A stretch of 38,858 bases of DNA from Chlorobiota bacterium (GTDB taxonomy: Bacteria; Bacteroidota; Bacteroidia; Flavobacteriales; Flavobacteriaceae), in the NCBI GenBank assembly GCA_013153605.1, contig JAADED010000084.1, forward strand, positions 1-38,858, written 5' to 3'. How positions within the stretch are numbered: position 1 is the stretch's first letter; each line of letters starts with the position of its first letter. Position numbers and translations under genes: made by a program. This document shows, piece after piece, positions 1 through 10,377 of this stretch. The notes below the pieces were generated by a model that was not told the DNA's origin, ran no database searches, and was given only the letters and a program-made list of their open reading frames with translations.

Positions 1-680
1 GCACCTACAAAGGCACGCGCTTTACGGTGATTTCCACCGGCATCGGACCCGACAATATCGACATCGTGCTCAACGAATTGGATGCATTGGTCAACATCGA
101 CTTGCAAAAACGGGTTGTAAAGGATACGTTGACTTCGTTGAACATCGTACGCATCGGCACCTCGGGAGCGTTGCACGCCGACATTCCGGTGGACAGCTTC
201 GTGATGGGGCAATACGGCCTGGGACTCGACGGCCTGTTGCATTATTACCGCTCGGCGGATGTGCGGGAAACGGACATGGAAGAAGATTTTATCGCCCGCA
301 CTCCGTGGGAAATTCCCGGCGTACGCCCTTATATCGTGCGCAACTCGCCCGAATTGGAATCCCGTTTGGAAGGCGACAACGTGTTTAAAGGCATTACCGC
401 CACGGCCGGCGGATTTTACGGCCCCCAAGGAAGACGCCTCCGCCTGGAACTGGCCGACCCGCGGCTGAACGACAAATTGGCGGCTTACCGGTGGAAAGAC
501 GTGCGCGTGACCAACTTCGAAATGGAAACCGCCGCCATTTACGGCCTGGCCAAATTGTTGGGCCACCGCGCCTGTTCCATGAACGCCATCATCGCCAACC
601 GGGCCACCTTGGATTTTTCGGCCGACTATCACGGTACCATGCGGCGACTCATTCGCCATGTATTGGATGCTTTGGCTTAA
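1..680 (+). CDS. Nucleoside phosphorylase (uridine phosphorylase-like), 5' end outside the window
   Basis: This is a PNP/UDP-family phosphorylase that would split a nucleoside with phosphate into a free base and ribose 1-phosphate in the cytoplasm. The frame is open from base 3, before the first possible start (GTG at 27), and the residues there (TYKGTRFTVISTGIGPDN) are typical family sequence, so the gene begins upstream and the true N-terminus is missing. Visible family features are STGIGPDN (phosphate-site loop region), GTSGALHADIP, and TNFEMETAAIYGLA, whose FEME glutamates contact the ribose in uridine phosphorylases. The C-terminus is complete. The next gene begins 11 nt later on the same strand, so the two are probably cotranscribed. 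Uridine is the likeliest substrate, but other nucleosides are possible. Confidence 0.88.
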   Translation, partial: TYKGTRFTVISTGIGPDNIDIVLNELDALVNIDLQKRVVKDTLTSLNIVRIGTSGALHADIPVDSFVMGQYGLGLDGLLHYYRSADVRETDMEEDFIARTPWEIPGVRPYIVRNSPELESRLEGDNVFKGITATAGGFYGPQGRRLRLELADPRLNDKLAAYRWKDVRVTNFEMETAAIYGLAKLLGHRACSMNAIIANRATLDFSADYHGTMRRLIRHVLDALA

Positions 681-691
681 AAACGGCACTT

Positions 692-2494
692 ATGAAATGG
701 ACTCCCGATCCCGACTTCATCCGCACCACCAACCTGTGGCGCGCCATGCAAGAAGCCGGCTTCGGCCGGTATGAAGATTTTTACGATTGGTCCGTTACCG
801 AGCGGGAAAAATTTTGGGACTTTACCGTGCGGCAATTGAGCATACGCTTCAAACGCCCCTACGACCGGGTGCTGGACCTCTCGGGCGGTCCCGAGGCCCC
901 CTACTGGTTGCCGGGTGCCAAGATGAACATTATCGACAGCGTCTTGACGGCACCGCCCGAAAAAACGGCCATCCGCCATGCGTCGGAACGCGACCCGCAA
1001 ATCCGCGAAATTACCTACGGCGAACTGTCCCGCCGCATCGACGACGTATTGCACTCGCTCCGCGAAGCCGGATTGAAAGAAGGCGATTTTGTGGGGATCG
1101 ACATGCCCATGACGCCCGAAGCCGTCATCATCTATTTGGCCGCCCTCAAAGGGGGAATGCCCGTCATTACCGTGGCCGACAGCTTTTCGCCCAGGGAAAT
1201 CAACATCCGGTTCGGTATCGCTCCGCCGAAAATCGTGTTTACGCAAGATTTTATCCACCGCGGCGGAAAAATATTGCCGCTATATGAAAAACTGAAGCAA
1301 GCCGGCGCACCACAAACGGTGGTGATCCGTACGGTCCAAGACGGACCCGCCTTGCGCGAAGGCGACCGGAATTGGGACGACTTTCTGGTGTCCGCCCCGC
1401 AACCGCTTGAAAGCACGGCCGCCGATCCCATGGACACCATTACCGTGTTGTTTTCGTCGGGCACTACGTCGGAACCCAAAGCCATTCCTTGGAACCACAC
1501 CACCGCCATCAAATCCGCCGCCGACGCCTATTACCACCACGACATCCGCGCCGGCGACACCGTGGCTTGGCCCACCAACTTGGGATGGATGATGGGGCCG
1601 TGGCTGATTTTCGCTTCGTTCATTAACAACGCCACCATGGCCCTGTTCGACGGATTGCCCACCGGCGAAGATTTCGCCCGTTTCGTGCAAGAGGCGGGTG
1701 TGACCATGTTGGGCACCGTGCCCGGCATTGTACGGGGGTGGAAAAAGAACGAAAAAGTCCGCCAATACGATTGGTCGGGTATTAAATGTTTCAGCTCCAC
1801 CGGCGAAACCTCCCATCCCGACGACATGGCTTGGCTCATGGAATTTGCCGGCGGCAAGCCCGTTATCGAATATTGCGGCGGCACCGAAATCGGGGGCGGT
1901 TACGTCACCTCCACCTTGATTCAGCCCAATTATCCGTCCACCTTTTCCACACCCGCATTGGGAAGCGAATTCGTGATTTTGGACGAAAACTTCCGCGAAA
2001 CGGATGCCGGGGAAGTATTCCTCATTCCGCCCTCCATGGGCTTGTCGGTCAAATTGCTCAACAAAGACCACCATGCGGTCTATTACGCGGGCTTGCCCAA
2101 ATATAAAGGCAAAACCTTGCGCCGCCACGGCGATTACTTGGTCCGATTGCCCGACGGCTATTACCGCGTGATGGGACGCACCGACGACAGCATGAACATC
2201 GGCGGCATCAAAGTGGGTGCCGGACAAATCGAAGAAGTCATCAACGCCTTCGACGAAGTCAAAGAAAGTGCCGCCATTGCCGTTACGCCGCCCGAAGGCG
2301 GCCCGTCGGAACTGGTCATTTTTGCCGTAGTGCGCGAAGGCGACGAAAACGAGTGGCACCGCAAATTCCAACAAGCCATCCGCGAAAAGCTCAATCCGCT
2401 TTTTAAAATTTCCCGCGTCATCCTGACCGATAAATTGCCCCGCACGGCATCGGGTAAAATTATGCGGAGGATTTTGAGGGGGAGGGTAACTTAA
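692..2494 (+). CDS. AMP-forming acyl-CoA synthetase (acetyl/acetoacetyl-CoA synthetase-like, AAE17/18 type)
   Basis: A 600-residue ANL-superfamily enzyme that adenylates a carboxylic acid and transfers it to CoA. The ATP-binding loop FSSGTTSEPKAIPW lies near residue 253, YCGGTEIGGG near 395, the hinge region GDYLVRLPDGYYRVMGRTDD follows, and the catalytic lysine of TASGKIMRR is near 589. The N-terminus (LWRAMQEAGFGRYEDFYDWSV) resembles the acetyl-CoA synthetase N-terminal domain. WPTNLGWMMGPWLIFAS is characteristic of the plant peroxisomal AAE17/18 branch, whose substrate is poorly known, so acetate or acetoacetate is only inferred. The ATG at 692 was chosen because it gives the normal family start 11 nt after the upstream stop; the open frame further upstream is an overlap with that gene. 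Confidence 0.87.
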   Translation: MKWTPDPDFIRTTNLWRAMQEAGFGRYEDFYDWSVTEREKFWDFTVRQLSIRFKRPYDRVLDLSGGPEAPYWLPGAKMNIIDSVLTAPPEKTAIRHASERDPQIREITYGELSRRIDDVLHSLREAGLKEGDFVGIDMPMTPEAVIIYLAALKGGMPVITVADSFSPREINIRFGIAPPKIVFTQDFIHRGGKILPLYEKLKQAGAPQTVVIRTVQDGPALREGDRNWDDFLVSAPQPLESTAADPMDTITVLFSSGTTSEPKAIPWNHTTAIKSAADAYYHHDIRAGDTVAWPTNLGWMMGPWLIFASFINNATMALFDGLPTGEDFARFVQEAGVTMLGTVPGIVRGWKKNEKVRQYDWSGIKCFSSTGETSHPDDMAWLMEFAGGKPVIEYCGGTEIGGGYVTSTLIQPNYPSTFSTPALGSEFVILDENFRETDAGEVFLIPPSMGLSVKLLNKDHHAVYYAGLPKYKGKTLRRHGDYLVRLPDGYYRVMGRTDDSMNIGGIKVGAGQIEEVINAFDEVKESAAIAVTPPEGGPSELVIFAVVREGDENEWHRKFQQAIREKLNPLFKISRVILTDKLPRTASGKIMRRILRGRVT

Positions 2495-2520
2495 ACAATA
2501 GGTCTAGGGAAAAGCCCGTC

Positions 2521-3087
2521 ATTTTTACCGTAGGCCACAGCAATAAGCCTATAGAAAAATTGATCGAAGAACTCAAACGCTTCGACATTCCGTATGTCAT
2601 AGACGTGCGTTCGCAACCCTATTCAAAACGTAACCCGCAATACCGGAAGAAAAATTTAGAAAAAGCGCTGGCGGAAGCGGGAATCGTTTATGCCTGGTGG
2701 GGCAAACAATTGGGCGGCAGGCCGGAAGATCCGTCGGTTTATACGGACGGGAAAGTCGATTACGAAAAACTGAAGATTAAACCTTATTTTCGGAAAGGTA
2801 TTGAAAGGCTTATGAAGGCCCATCAAAAAGGCATTCGCGTCGCACTGTTATGTAGTGAAGCCGATCCGGCCCAATGTCATCGATCAAAGCTTATAGGTGA
2901 AGCATTGCGAGAAAAAAATATTCCTGTAAGTCATATTCGACGACGAAAAAACGACAAAAGTATTTATCTCGAAAGTCAAGAGGAGGTGATGCTTAGAGTT
3001 GCACCCTTTGGAACGGTAGATTTATTTGGAGAAAAGTTGTTTCTAACTTCAAGAAATAAAATGAACGGCATTTTAAAATATGAATAA
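2521..3087 (+). CDS. DUF488 family protein, start codon unclear
   Basis: A protein of about 188 residues in the DUF488 family (PF04343), whose biochemical role is unknown. It shows the family hallmarks: VGHSNKPIEKL at the N-terminus, VIDVRSQPYSKRNPQ, WWGKQLGGRPEDPS, and the C-terminal LLCSEADPAQCHRSKLIGEAL with its Cys and His. The GHSN motif (2533-2544) lies before the first in-frame ordinary start, a TTG at 2560, and no ATG, GTG or TTG exists in frame from the upstream stop (2455-2457) to there. The start given is an ATT at 2521, where the family sequence usually begins and which has AGGGA about 10 nt upstream. It follows the acyl-CoA synthetase gene closely and overlaps the next gene by 8 nt. 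Base composition becomes AT-rich from about 2880. Confidence 0.75.
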   Translation: MFTVGHSNKPIEKLIEELKRFDIPYVIDVRSQPYSKRNPQYRKKNLEKALAEAGIVYAWWGKQLGGRPEDPSVYTDGKVDYEKLKIKPYFRKGIERLMKAHQKGIRVALLCSEADPAQCHRSKLIGEALREKNIPVSHIRRRKNDKSIYLESQEEVMLRVAPFGTVDLFGEKLFLTSRNKMNGILKYE

Positions 3088-3754
3088 CAAAATTTATTAT
3101 CTCATTTTCATCTCCGTTTTATTTACCAACTTATTATTCAGTCAAAATATAAATAAATCAAAATTTTATTTTATTTATACCGCCGGCCCCTTATTTAATT
3201 TGGATATACCGAATCCCGCATATCCTCCCAAAACTCAAGGCAATTTCTTTTATCCTTCGCACAAAGGTTCACTCGCTTTATTTTACCAAAAAAAGAATCC
3301 CGGCATATACATGGAAACGGGATTGGAGTATGCCTACAACAAAACCAATTTTTTTAAAGCTTCTTTTTTTATCGGCTCCTATAAAGCGCGGTATGTTTAC
3401 CAAACCACAATTAATGAATATAATATAGATATAGATCAAACTTTAACAGACAGAATTTATCGGATTAAACTCGGGCATTTTTATACTTTTAGGAAGAGTA
3501 AGCTTCAATTAGGCCTCAATTTGTACTTAGGGATTTATTATTATTCGTTCTGGGAAATAAGCACTCATCCTCAAGCCGGGGCATGGCTATATGAATATCA
3601 TTCCACGGAATGGGGAATGGCATTAGAAGGCCTGTACAGATTTTTAAAAGGTCCTCATTATTCCCTATTTTTTCATGGAGGTTTAAATTACGATATTTCC
3701 ATAATTGCTTTTGCGGATTTACAAATGGGCGTATTATTAAAATTTAAATTATAA
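3080..3754 (+). CDS. Secreted protein, probable outer-membrane beta-barrel, unknown function
   Basis: A 224-residue protein that I do not recognise. A signal peptide is evident (MNNKIYYLIFISVLFTNLLFSQ, cleavage likely after FS-Q or nearby), so it is exported. The mature part is rich in Tyr and Phe in alternating strand-like stretches (LALFYQKKNPGIYMETGLEY, LGLNLYLGIYYYSF) and ends in a strand with final hydrophobic residues (LQMGVLLKFKL), which suits a small beta-barrel. Its ATG overlaps the end of the DUF488 gene by 8 nt, so it is probably translated in the same operon. It is clearly more AT-rich than the genes on both sides, with many A- or T-ending codons, which suggests recent acquisition. 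Confidence 0.8.
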   Translation: MNNKIYYLIFISVLFTNLLFSQNINKSKFYFIYTAGPLFNLDIPNPAYPPKTQGNFFYPSHKGSLALFYQKKNPGIYMETGLEYAYNKTNFFKASFFIGSYKARYVYQTTINEYNIDIDQTLTDRIYRIKLGHFYTFRKSKLQLGLNLYLGIYYYSFWEISTHPQAGAWLYEYHSTEWGMALEGLYRFLKGPHYSLFFHGGLNYDISIIAFADLQMGVLLKFKL

Positions 3755-3764
3755 TCAACCATTT

Positions 3765-4397
3765 ATGATCATTAAAAGAAGTTTCGGACTTATATTTTTA
3801 TTAGTTTCTTTTATTTCCTACTCCCAAGAAAAACAAGATAAAAAAGGAACCATATTTGCTTTTATCGGATTTCATAAAAGCTATTTTGATTACCATATAA
3901 AAGGAAATGACATTTCAATGGGACTTTATAAAAAATATACCCGCCGCTTTATTTTAGGCATCAAATATTCATTTCTAACGGGTGAAGGTTATAAAAAATT
4001 CACTCCTTTAGTGCCGGTGGAATTTTATGATGAAAAGACAAATATCTATTACAAAACTGGATCCATTAATTACTATAAATTTTCTTTTTTTATGGAGCAT
4101 AGGCTCCTTTCAAACAAATTTTCTCCCTTTTTATATTTCTCTCCTCACATGGGATGGATGAAGCAGCACTTGTATTCACAAAACGAATTTATATACGACG
4201 ATCACGGAGTAGTAATCAGCATAAAGGAAGATTCGGGCGAAAACGGCCTGACGGGAGGAATTGAAATAGGACTGGGTTTGAATTATTCATTAAATGGTTA
4301 TGAAATTTCCGCGGGCGGATATTACGGCTCTACCATCCCGGCAAATTCTACATATACCTTATTGGAGATCAAGTTTTCCAAAGAAATTTCCTTTTAA
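3765..4397 (+). CDS. Secreted protein, probable outer-membrane beta-barrel, unknown function
   Basis: A 210-residue protein with a signal peptide (MIIKRSFGLIFLLVSFISYSQ) and a Tyr/Phe/Gly-rich mature part with alternating strand-like segments, such as MGLYKKYTRRFILGIKYSFL and GGIEIGLGLNYSLNGYEISAG. It begins 10 nt after the stop of the preceding secreted protein and shares its size, AT-rich codon use and barrel-like character, so the two probably form a pair. Direct homology between them is not obvious by eye. Function is unknown; an outer-membrane protein of the small barrel type (PF13568-like) is the best guess. The gene ends the AT-rich stretch. Confidence 0.8.
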   Translation: MIIKRSFGLIFLLVSFISYSQEKQDKKGTIFAFIGFHKSYFDYHIKGNDISMGLYKKYTRRFILGIKYSFLTGEGYKKFTPLVPVEFYDEKTNIYYKTGSINYYKFSFFMEHRLLSNKFSPFLYFSPHMGWMKQHLYSQNEFIYDDHGVVISIKEDSGENGLTGGIEIGLGLNYSLNGYEISAGGYYGSTIPANSTYTLLEIKFSKEISF

Positions 4398-4481
4398 ACT
4401 TCCCAATTTAATCTCCGATTAATTCGAATCCCTTTTACTTCAAAACCCAAAACCTTCAGCTCAAATTATCCGCCATTTTTC

Positions 4482-4489
4482 TAAATTTG
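4482..4489 (+). promoter_or_regulatory. Candidate Bacteroidota -7 element upstream of the phenol-lyase gene
   Basis: TAAATTTG matches the TAnnTTTG -7 consensus 25 nt before the ATG at 4515. No matching TTTG is present 19-21 nt upstream, so this rests on the -7 element alone. The surrounding 117-nt gap (4398-4514) holds nothing else that I recognise. Confidence 0.4.
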
Positions 4490-4502
4490 GTCCGACCCCT
4501 AA

Positions 4503-5894
<1,392 letters not shown>

Positions 5895-5911
5895 AAAGGT
5901 GATTTGTCATA

Positions 5912-5941
5912 TTTGTTTTGTGAGAAATATTCCTACATTTG
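5912..5941 (+). promoter_or_regulatory. Bacteroidota-type promoter for nifJ
   Basis: TTTG (5912-5915), an 18-nt spacer, and TACATTTG (5934-5941) match the -33/-7 pattern of the Bacteroidota primary sigma factor; the spacer is one base short of the usual 19-21. The -7 element ends 24 nt before the ATG at 5966, leaving a short leader. Confidence 0.65.
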
Positions 5942-5965
5942 TCATTCGACCCAAAACGAACGGAG

Positions 5966-8900
5966 ATGAAAACATATAATTTTCCCAAGTTTATCGGCGA
6001 TGCCAACGAGGCGGTCGCCCGGGTGGCGCATAAGATTAACGAAGTGTGTGCCATCTACCCCATTACGCCCTCCTCACCCATGGGCGAACATGCGGACGCC
6101 TTGAGTGCCAAAGGAAGCAAGAACATTTGGGGTCAGGTGCCGCGCATTATCGAGATGCAAAGCGAAGGGGGCGCCGCGGGAGCCGTTCACGGATCCCTCC
6201 AGGGAGGAGCCCTCACCACCACTTTTACGGCTTCGCAAGGCTTGCTCCTGATGATTCCCAACATGTATAAAATTGCCGGTGAGCTGCTTCCCACCGTCTT
6301 TCATATCGCGGCCCGTACGGTGGCCACCCATGCGCTTTCCATTTTCGGCGACCATTCGGACGTGATGGCCACCCGCCAGACGGGGTGGGCCATGCTCTTC
6401 GGCGGCTCGGTTCAGGAAGCCCAGGATTTCGCCTTGCTGGCTCAAGTGGCATCGCTCAAATCGCGGGTGCCTTTCCTCAACGTGTTCGACGGATTCCGCA
6501 CCTCGCACGAAATTCAAAAAATCGATGCCATCACCGACGAGATTTACAAGGAAATGATGCCCGAAGACGACATCCTCGCCTTCAAACAACGGGCATTGGA
6601 TCCCGACGCACCCAAATTGCGGGGTTCGTCGCAAAACCCGGATGTGTTCTTCCAAAACCGCGAACGGGCCAATCCTTTCTACCTCCGCGTGCCCGACATC
6701 ATGCAAGAGACATTCGATAAGTTTTACGAACTCACCGGACGCCGGTACAACCTCTTCGACTATTACGGCCATCCCGAAGCCGAACGCATTATCGTGCTGA
6801 TGGGATCGGGCACGGGCGCGGTACGCGAAACGGTGGACGAACTCGTCAAGCAAGGCGAAAAAGTGGGGGCCGTGTTCGTACGCCTTTATCGACCTTTCTC
6901 GGTGAAACACTTCATCGACGCCGTTCCCGAGTCGGTGAAAAAAATCGCCGTTTTGGACCGCACCAAAGAACCCGGCGCCATCGGCGAACCTTTATATATG
7001 GACGTGGTGAACGCCTTCGCCGAATCCGACCGCGATTTTCCCACCATCGTGGGCGGACGTTACGGATTGTCGTCCAAAGAATTCAACCCGCCCATGGTCA
7101 AAGGAGTGTTCGACGAACTCAAAAAAGATAAACCCAAAAACCATTTTACGGTCGGCATTATCGACGACGTGACCTACACCAACCTGGATCCCGACAAGGA
7201 TTTCAAAGTACGCACCAATACCAAAAACTTCATGTTCTTCGGTCTGGGATCGGACGGTACGGTGAGCGCCAATAAAAACTCCATTAAAATCATCGGCGAA
7301 ACCACCGATTATTACGTGCAAGGCTACTTCGTGTACGATTCCAAAAAAGCCGGCGCCCGCACCATTTCGCACTTGCGTTTCGGTCCCGACCCCATTTATT
7401 CCACCTACCTGATCGACGAAGCCGAATTCGTGGCCGTTCATCAATTCGATTTCATCCAAAAATTCAATCTGGCCGACAAGGCCAAAGAAGGCGGCGTGTT
7501 CCTTCTGAACTCGCCTTACGACAAGGATGAAATATGGGCCCAATTGCCCGTGAAAGTGCAAGAAACCATCATCAAGAAAAAACTGGAATTTTACGTGATC
7601 GATGCCTCGCGGGTGGCATACGAAGCCAAATTGGGACGCCGAATCAACACCGTGTTGCAAACGGCTTTCTTTGCCATTTCGGGCATCCTCCCGCAAGACG
7701 AAGCCATCAAGCGCATTAAGGATGCCATCGTGAAGTCCTATTCCCACAAGGGCGACCACATCGTGCAAATGAACTTCAACGCCGTGGACACCGCCCTCAA
7801 GTATCTCCAAAAAGTGGATTATCCCGACCATACGGTGGGCAACAAGGACTTCGAGCCCGTGATGGATCCGCGCGCGCCCGAATACGTGAAGAACGTGCTG
7901 GGCAAAATTTATGCGGGCGAGGGCGACAGCCTCCCGGTGAGCGTGTTCGAACCCGACGGCACTTTCCCTACCGGCACGGCCAAATACGAACGTCAAAACA
8001 TCGCCGATTTCATTCCCGTATGGGACGATGTGAACCTGTGTACCCAATGTAACAAGTGTGTGGAAATCTGTCCGCACGCGGCCATTCGTGCCAAGATCGT
8101 CAAGGCCGAAGACCTGGAAGGCGCACCCGAAGGGTTCCGTTCGGCCCCCCTCAAAGGACGTTACGAAGGAGTGGATACCTACGTGCTCCAGGTGGATCCG
8201 GTGCATTGTACGGGATGTCAATTGTGTGTGGCCGTATGTCCGGCCGAAAGCAAAGAGGTGGAAGGCTTCAAATCCATCAACATGCATCCCCGCCTCGAAG
8301 TACAGGAACGCGAAGAGCCGTACTGGGAATTCTTCGACAGCCTCCCTTGGTACGACCGCAAGAAGCTCAAGCTCACCACGGTCAAGAACGTCCAATTCCT
8401 CCAGCCGCTGTTCGAATATTCGGGTGCATGTCCGGGATGCGGCGAGACGCCTTACATCAAAACCATCACCCAACTTTACGGCGACAGCACGCTGATTGCC
8501 AATGCCACCGGATGTTCGTCCATTTACGGCGGAAACTTGCCCACAACTCCTTATACCTATAACGACATGGGCTTGGGTCCGGCATGGGCCAACTCCCTGT
8601 TCGAGGACAACGCCGAATACGGATTGGGTATGCGGCTGGCTCTTAATGCCAAACAAAAAGAAGCCTTCGAATTGCTCCACGAACTGGAAGACATCGTGGG
8701 TTCGGATTTGGTGGATGCCATCGTGAATAATCCCGAGCATACGGAAGAAGAAAAAGAGCAACAAATCCAAAACGTCAAGGCCGTTCGTGCCGCCCTGGCC
8801 GGCCTGACCGATCCCAAAGCCCGCCGCCTGAACGTGCTGGCCGATTACTTGCGCAAGAAATACGTATGGATCATCGGCGGCGACGGTTGGGCTTACGACA

Positions 8901-9493
8901 TCGGCTACGGCGGATTGGACCACGCCTTGGCATCGGGCGAAGACATCAACGTGCTGGTTTTGGATACCGAAGTGTATTCCAACACCGGCGGACAGGCCTC
9001 GAAAGCCACGCCTCTGGGTGCGGCGGCCAAATTCGCCATTTCGGGTAAATCCACGCCCAAAAAGGATTTGGCCCTTCAGGCCATTGCCTACGGCAACGTG
9101 TATGTGGCCCAAATTGCCATGGGCGCCAAGGAGCAACAGGCCTTACGCGCCATTCGCGAAGCGGCCGAATATCCGGGCCCGTCCATGATCATCGCCTACT
9201 CGCATTGTATCGAGCACGGCTACGGCATGGAAGACGGCGCTTACCACCAGGAATTGGCCGTCAAATCGGGATACTGGCCGCTGTTCCGCTACAATCCTTC
9301 GAAACCCGCGGGCAAGCGCTTCTCCCTCGACAGCAAGGGACCCGAAATTCCGGTATCGGAATTCATGTACAAAGAAGCCCGCTTCGCCCGTTTGATCAAG
9401 CAAAATCCCGAAAACGCGCAAAAACTCCTGGAAATGGCTCAGGAAGAAATCAACGCGCGTTGGGAACGTTTGCAAATCTTCGCCAACCTGTAA
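5966..9493 (+). CDS. nifJ: Pyruvate:ferredoxin (flavodoxin) oxidoreductase, single-chain
   Basis: A 1175-residue homodimeric-type PFOR that oxidises pyruvate with CoA to acetyl-CoA, CO2 and reduced ferredoxin or flavodoxin. All domains are present: the N-terminal pyrimidine domain (YPITPSSPMGEHAD, EGGAAGAVHGSLQGGAL), domain II (GSGTGAVRETVDELV), two 4Fe-4S clusters (CTQCNKCVEICPHA from C692; CTGCQLCVAVCPAE from C748), and the C-terminal TPP domain with the proximal cluster cysteines (ACPGCGETPY at about 822, GCSSIYGGNLPTTPYT) and the Mg-TPP motif GDGWAYDIGYGGLDHAL followed by NTGGQASKATPLG. The ATG at 5966 is preceded by CGGAG and follows a good promoter; a longer TTG start at 5939 would sit inside the -7 element. 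The gene indicates oxygen-sensitive, fermentative or anaerobic carbon flow. Confidence 0.97.
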   Translation: MKTYNFPKFIGDANEAVARVAHKINEVCAIYPITPSSPMGEHADALSAKGSKNIWGQVPRIIEMQSEGGAAGAVHGSLQGGALTTTFTASQGLLLMIPNMYKIAGELLPTVFHIAARTVATHALSIFGDHSDVMATRQTGWAMLFGGSVQEAQDFALLAQVASLKSRVPFLNVFDGFRTSHEIQKIDAITDEIYKEMMPEDDILAFKQRALDPDAPKLRGSSQNPDVFFQNRERANPFYLRVPDIMQETFDKFYELTGRRYNLFDYYGHPEAERIIVLMGSGTGAVRETVDELVKQGEKVGAVFVRLYRPFSVKHFIDAVPESVKKIAVLDRTKEPGAIGEPLYMDVVNAFAESDRDFPTIVGGRYGLSSKEFNPPMVKGVFDELKKDKPKNHFTVGIIDDVTYTNLDPDKDFKVRTNTKNFMFFGLGSDGTVSANKNSIKIIGETTDYYVQGYFVYDSKKAGARTISHLRFGPDPIYSTYLIDEAEFVAVHQFDFIQKFNLADKAKEGGVFLLNSPYDKDEIWAQLPVKVQETIIKKKLEFYVIDASRVAYEAKLGRRINTVLQTAFFAISGILPQDEAIKRIKDAIVKSYSHKGDHIVQMNFNAVDTALKYLQKVDYPDHTVGNKDFEPVMDPRAPEYVKNVLGKIYAGEGDSLPVSVFEPDGTFPTGTAKYERQNIADFIPVWDDVNLCTQCNKCVEICPHAAIRAKIVKAEDLEGAPEGFRSAPLKGRYEGVDTYVLQVDPVHCTGCQLCVAVCPAESKEVEGFKSINMHPRLEVQEREEPYWEFFDSLPWYDRKKLKLTTVKNVQFLQPLFEYSGACPGCGETPYIKTITQLYGDSTLIANATGCSSIYGGNLPTTPYTYNDMGLGPAWANSLFEDNAEYGLGMRLALNAKQKEAFELLHELEDIVGSDLVDAIVNNPEHTEEEKEQQIQNVKAVRAALAGLTDPKARRLNVLADYLRKKYVWIIGGDGWAYDIGYGGLDHALASGEDINVLVLDTEVYSNTGGQASKATPLGAAAKFAISGKSTPKKDLALQAIAYGNVYVAQIAMGAKEQQALRAIREAAEYPGPSMIIAYSHCIEHGYGMEDGAYHQELAVKSGYWPLFRYNPSKPAGKRFSLDSKGPEIPVSEFMYKEARFARLIKQNPENAQKLLEMAQEEINARWERLQIFANL

Positions 9494-9521
9494 GGCGGAC
9501 TATCCCGCCTCCCATGCCCGG

Positions 9522-9551
9522 AAGCCCCGCCTCGTGCGGGGTTTCTTTTTG
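9522..9551 (+). terminator. Intrinsic terminator after nifJ
   Basis: CCCCGC (9525-9530), loop CTCGT, GCGGGG (9536-9541), then TTTCTTTTT. The A-T pairs on the 5' side (9522-9523) extend the stem. It lies 29 nt after the nifJ stop and 10 nt beyond the end of the convergent exonuclease gene. Confidence 0.85.
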
Positions 9552-9560
9552 AGCCGAATC

Positions 9561-10361
9561 TTAATCGTCAAAGCGGAATGTGGCGATCACCGGTGCGTGG
9601 TCCGAGGGTTTGATTTTATTTTTGCGCCGCGCCCACATATCCACTTCCACGGCCTCGAGATGGGGGAGCAAAGCGCGGCTCACCAGGACGAAGTCGATGC
9701 GCATACCTTCGTTTTTCCAAATGCGCGCCCCTTTATAATCCCACCACGTGTATTGCACCTCGCCCGGGCGGAGCCGGCGCCAGGCGTCCACGAAACCCAG
9801 GTCGAGGAGGGCTTTCAATTTTTCGCGCTCTTCGGGCATGGTGCCTATGGTGTCGGCCAAGAGAACGGGGTCGAAGACGTCGGCATCGTCGAAGGTGATG
9901 TTGAAATCGCCCACCAGCACCACCTTGTCGCGCTCCAAATCGAAACGGGCGGCAATCCATTCCCTCAGGGCGTCGTACCAACGCAATTTGAATTCGAATT
10001 TTTCCGTTCCCCGCACATCGCCGTGGGGGGCGTAGAGGTTAATCAGGTGGAAAAAGGGGTAGCGGGTATAAAGAAGGCGTTTTTCCGCATCCAAAAGGGG
10101 ATGGCCGAATTGGGTCAACACTTCCTCGGGAAGGGGTTTGGTACAAGTACCCACGCCATTATAACGCTTCTGGGCATTGATGTAACAGGTAAAACCGAAA
10201 CGTTTGAAAAAATCGAACGGAAATTGGTCCTCTTCGGCTTTGAGCTCTTGCATACACAGGATGTCCAAATCGTTGCCGCGGTGTTCCAACCAAGCTTCCA
10301 ACAGAGGAAGGCGGGCACGTACCGAGTTGACGTTAAACCCGCACACTTTGATTCGCCCCAT
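9561..10361 (-). CDS. xth: Exodeoxyribonuclease III (AP endonuclease)
   Basis: A 266-residue enzyme of the exonuclease III / endonuclease-exonuclease-phosphatase fold. It incises abasic sites and trims 3' ends in base-excision repair. Visible motifs are NVNSVRARLP with the metal-site Asn (N10), CMQELK with the metal-binding Glu (E39), LYAPHGD, GDFNI (catalytic Asp), MRIDFVLVS, and the C-terminal SDHAPV with the catalytic His (about H255). The length is normal and the start is the ATG at 10361. It is divergent from the TPR-LuxR gene with only a short shared intergenic region, and convergent with nifJ across the terminator at 9522-9551. Confidence 0.94.
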   Translation of the reverse strand: MGRIKVCGFNVNSVRARLPLLEAWLEHRGNDLDILCMQELKAEEDQFPFDFFKRFGFTCYINAQKRYNGVGTCTKPLPEEVLTQFGHPLLDAEKRLLYTRYPFFHLINLYAPHGDVRGTEKFEFKLRWYDALREWIAARFDLERDKVVLVGDFNITFDDADVFDPVLLADTIGTMPEEREKLKALLDLGFVDAWRRLRPGEVQYTWWDYKGARIWKNEGMRIDFVLVSRALLPHLEAVEVDMWARRKNKIKPSDHAPVIATFRFDD

Positions 10362-10377
10362 TGTTTTAATTCCTAAT

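Noticed and set aside
5939-5965. Longer nifJ start at TTG 5939
   Set aside because: The TTG is inside the -7 promoter element; the ATG at 5966 has a purine-rich upstream site and fits the family N-terminus.
6992-9136. A 714-residue open frame on the minus strand across nifJ
   Set aside because: It is the antisense shadow of a certain PFOR gene; its composition (many His, Phe, Gly) is what the opposite strand of GC-rich codons gives.
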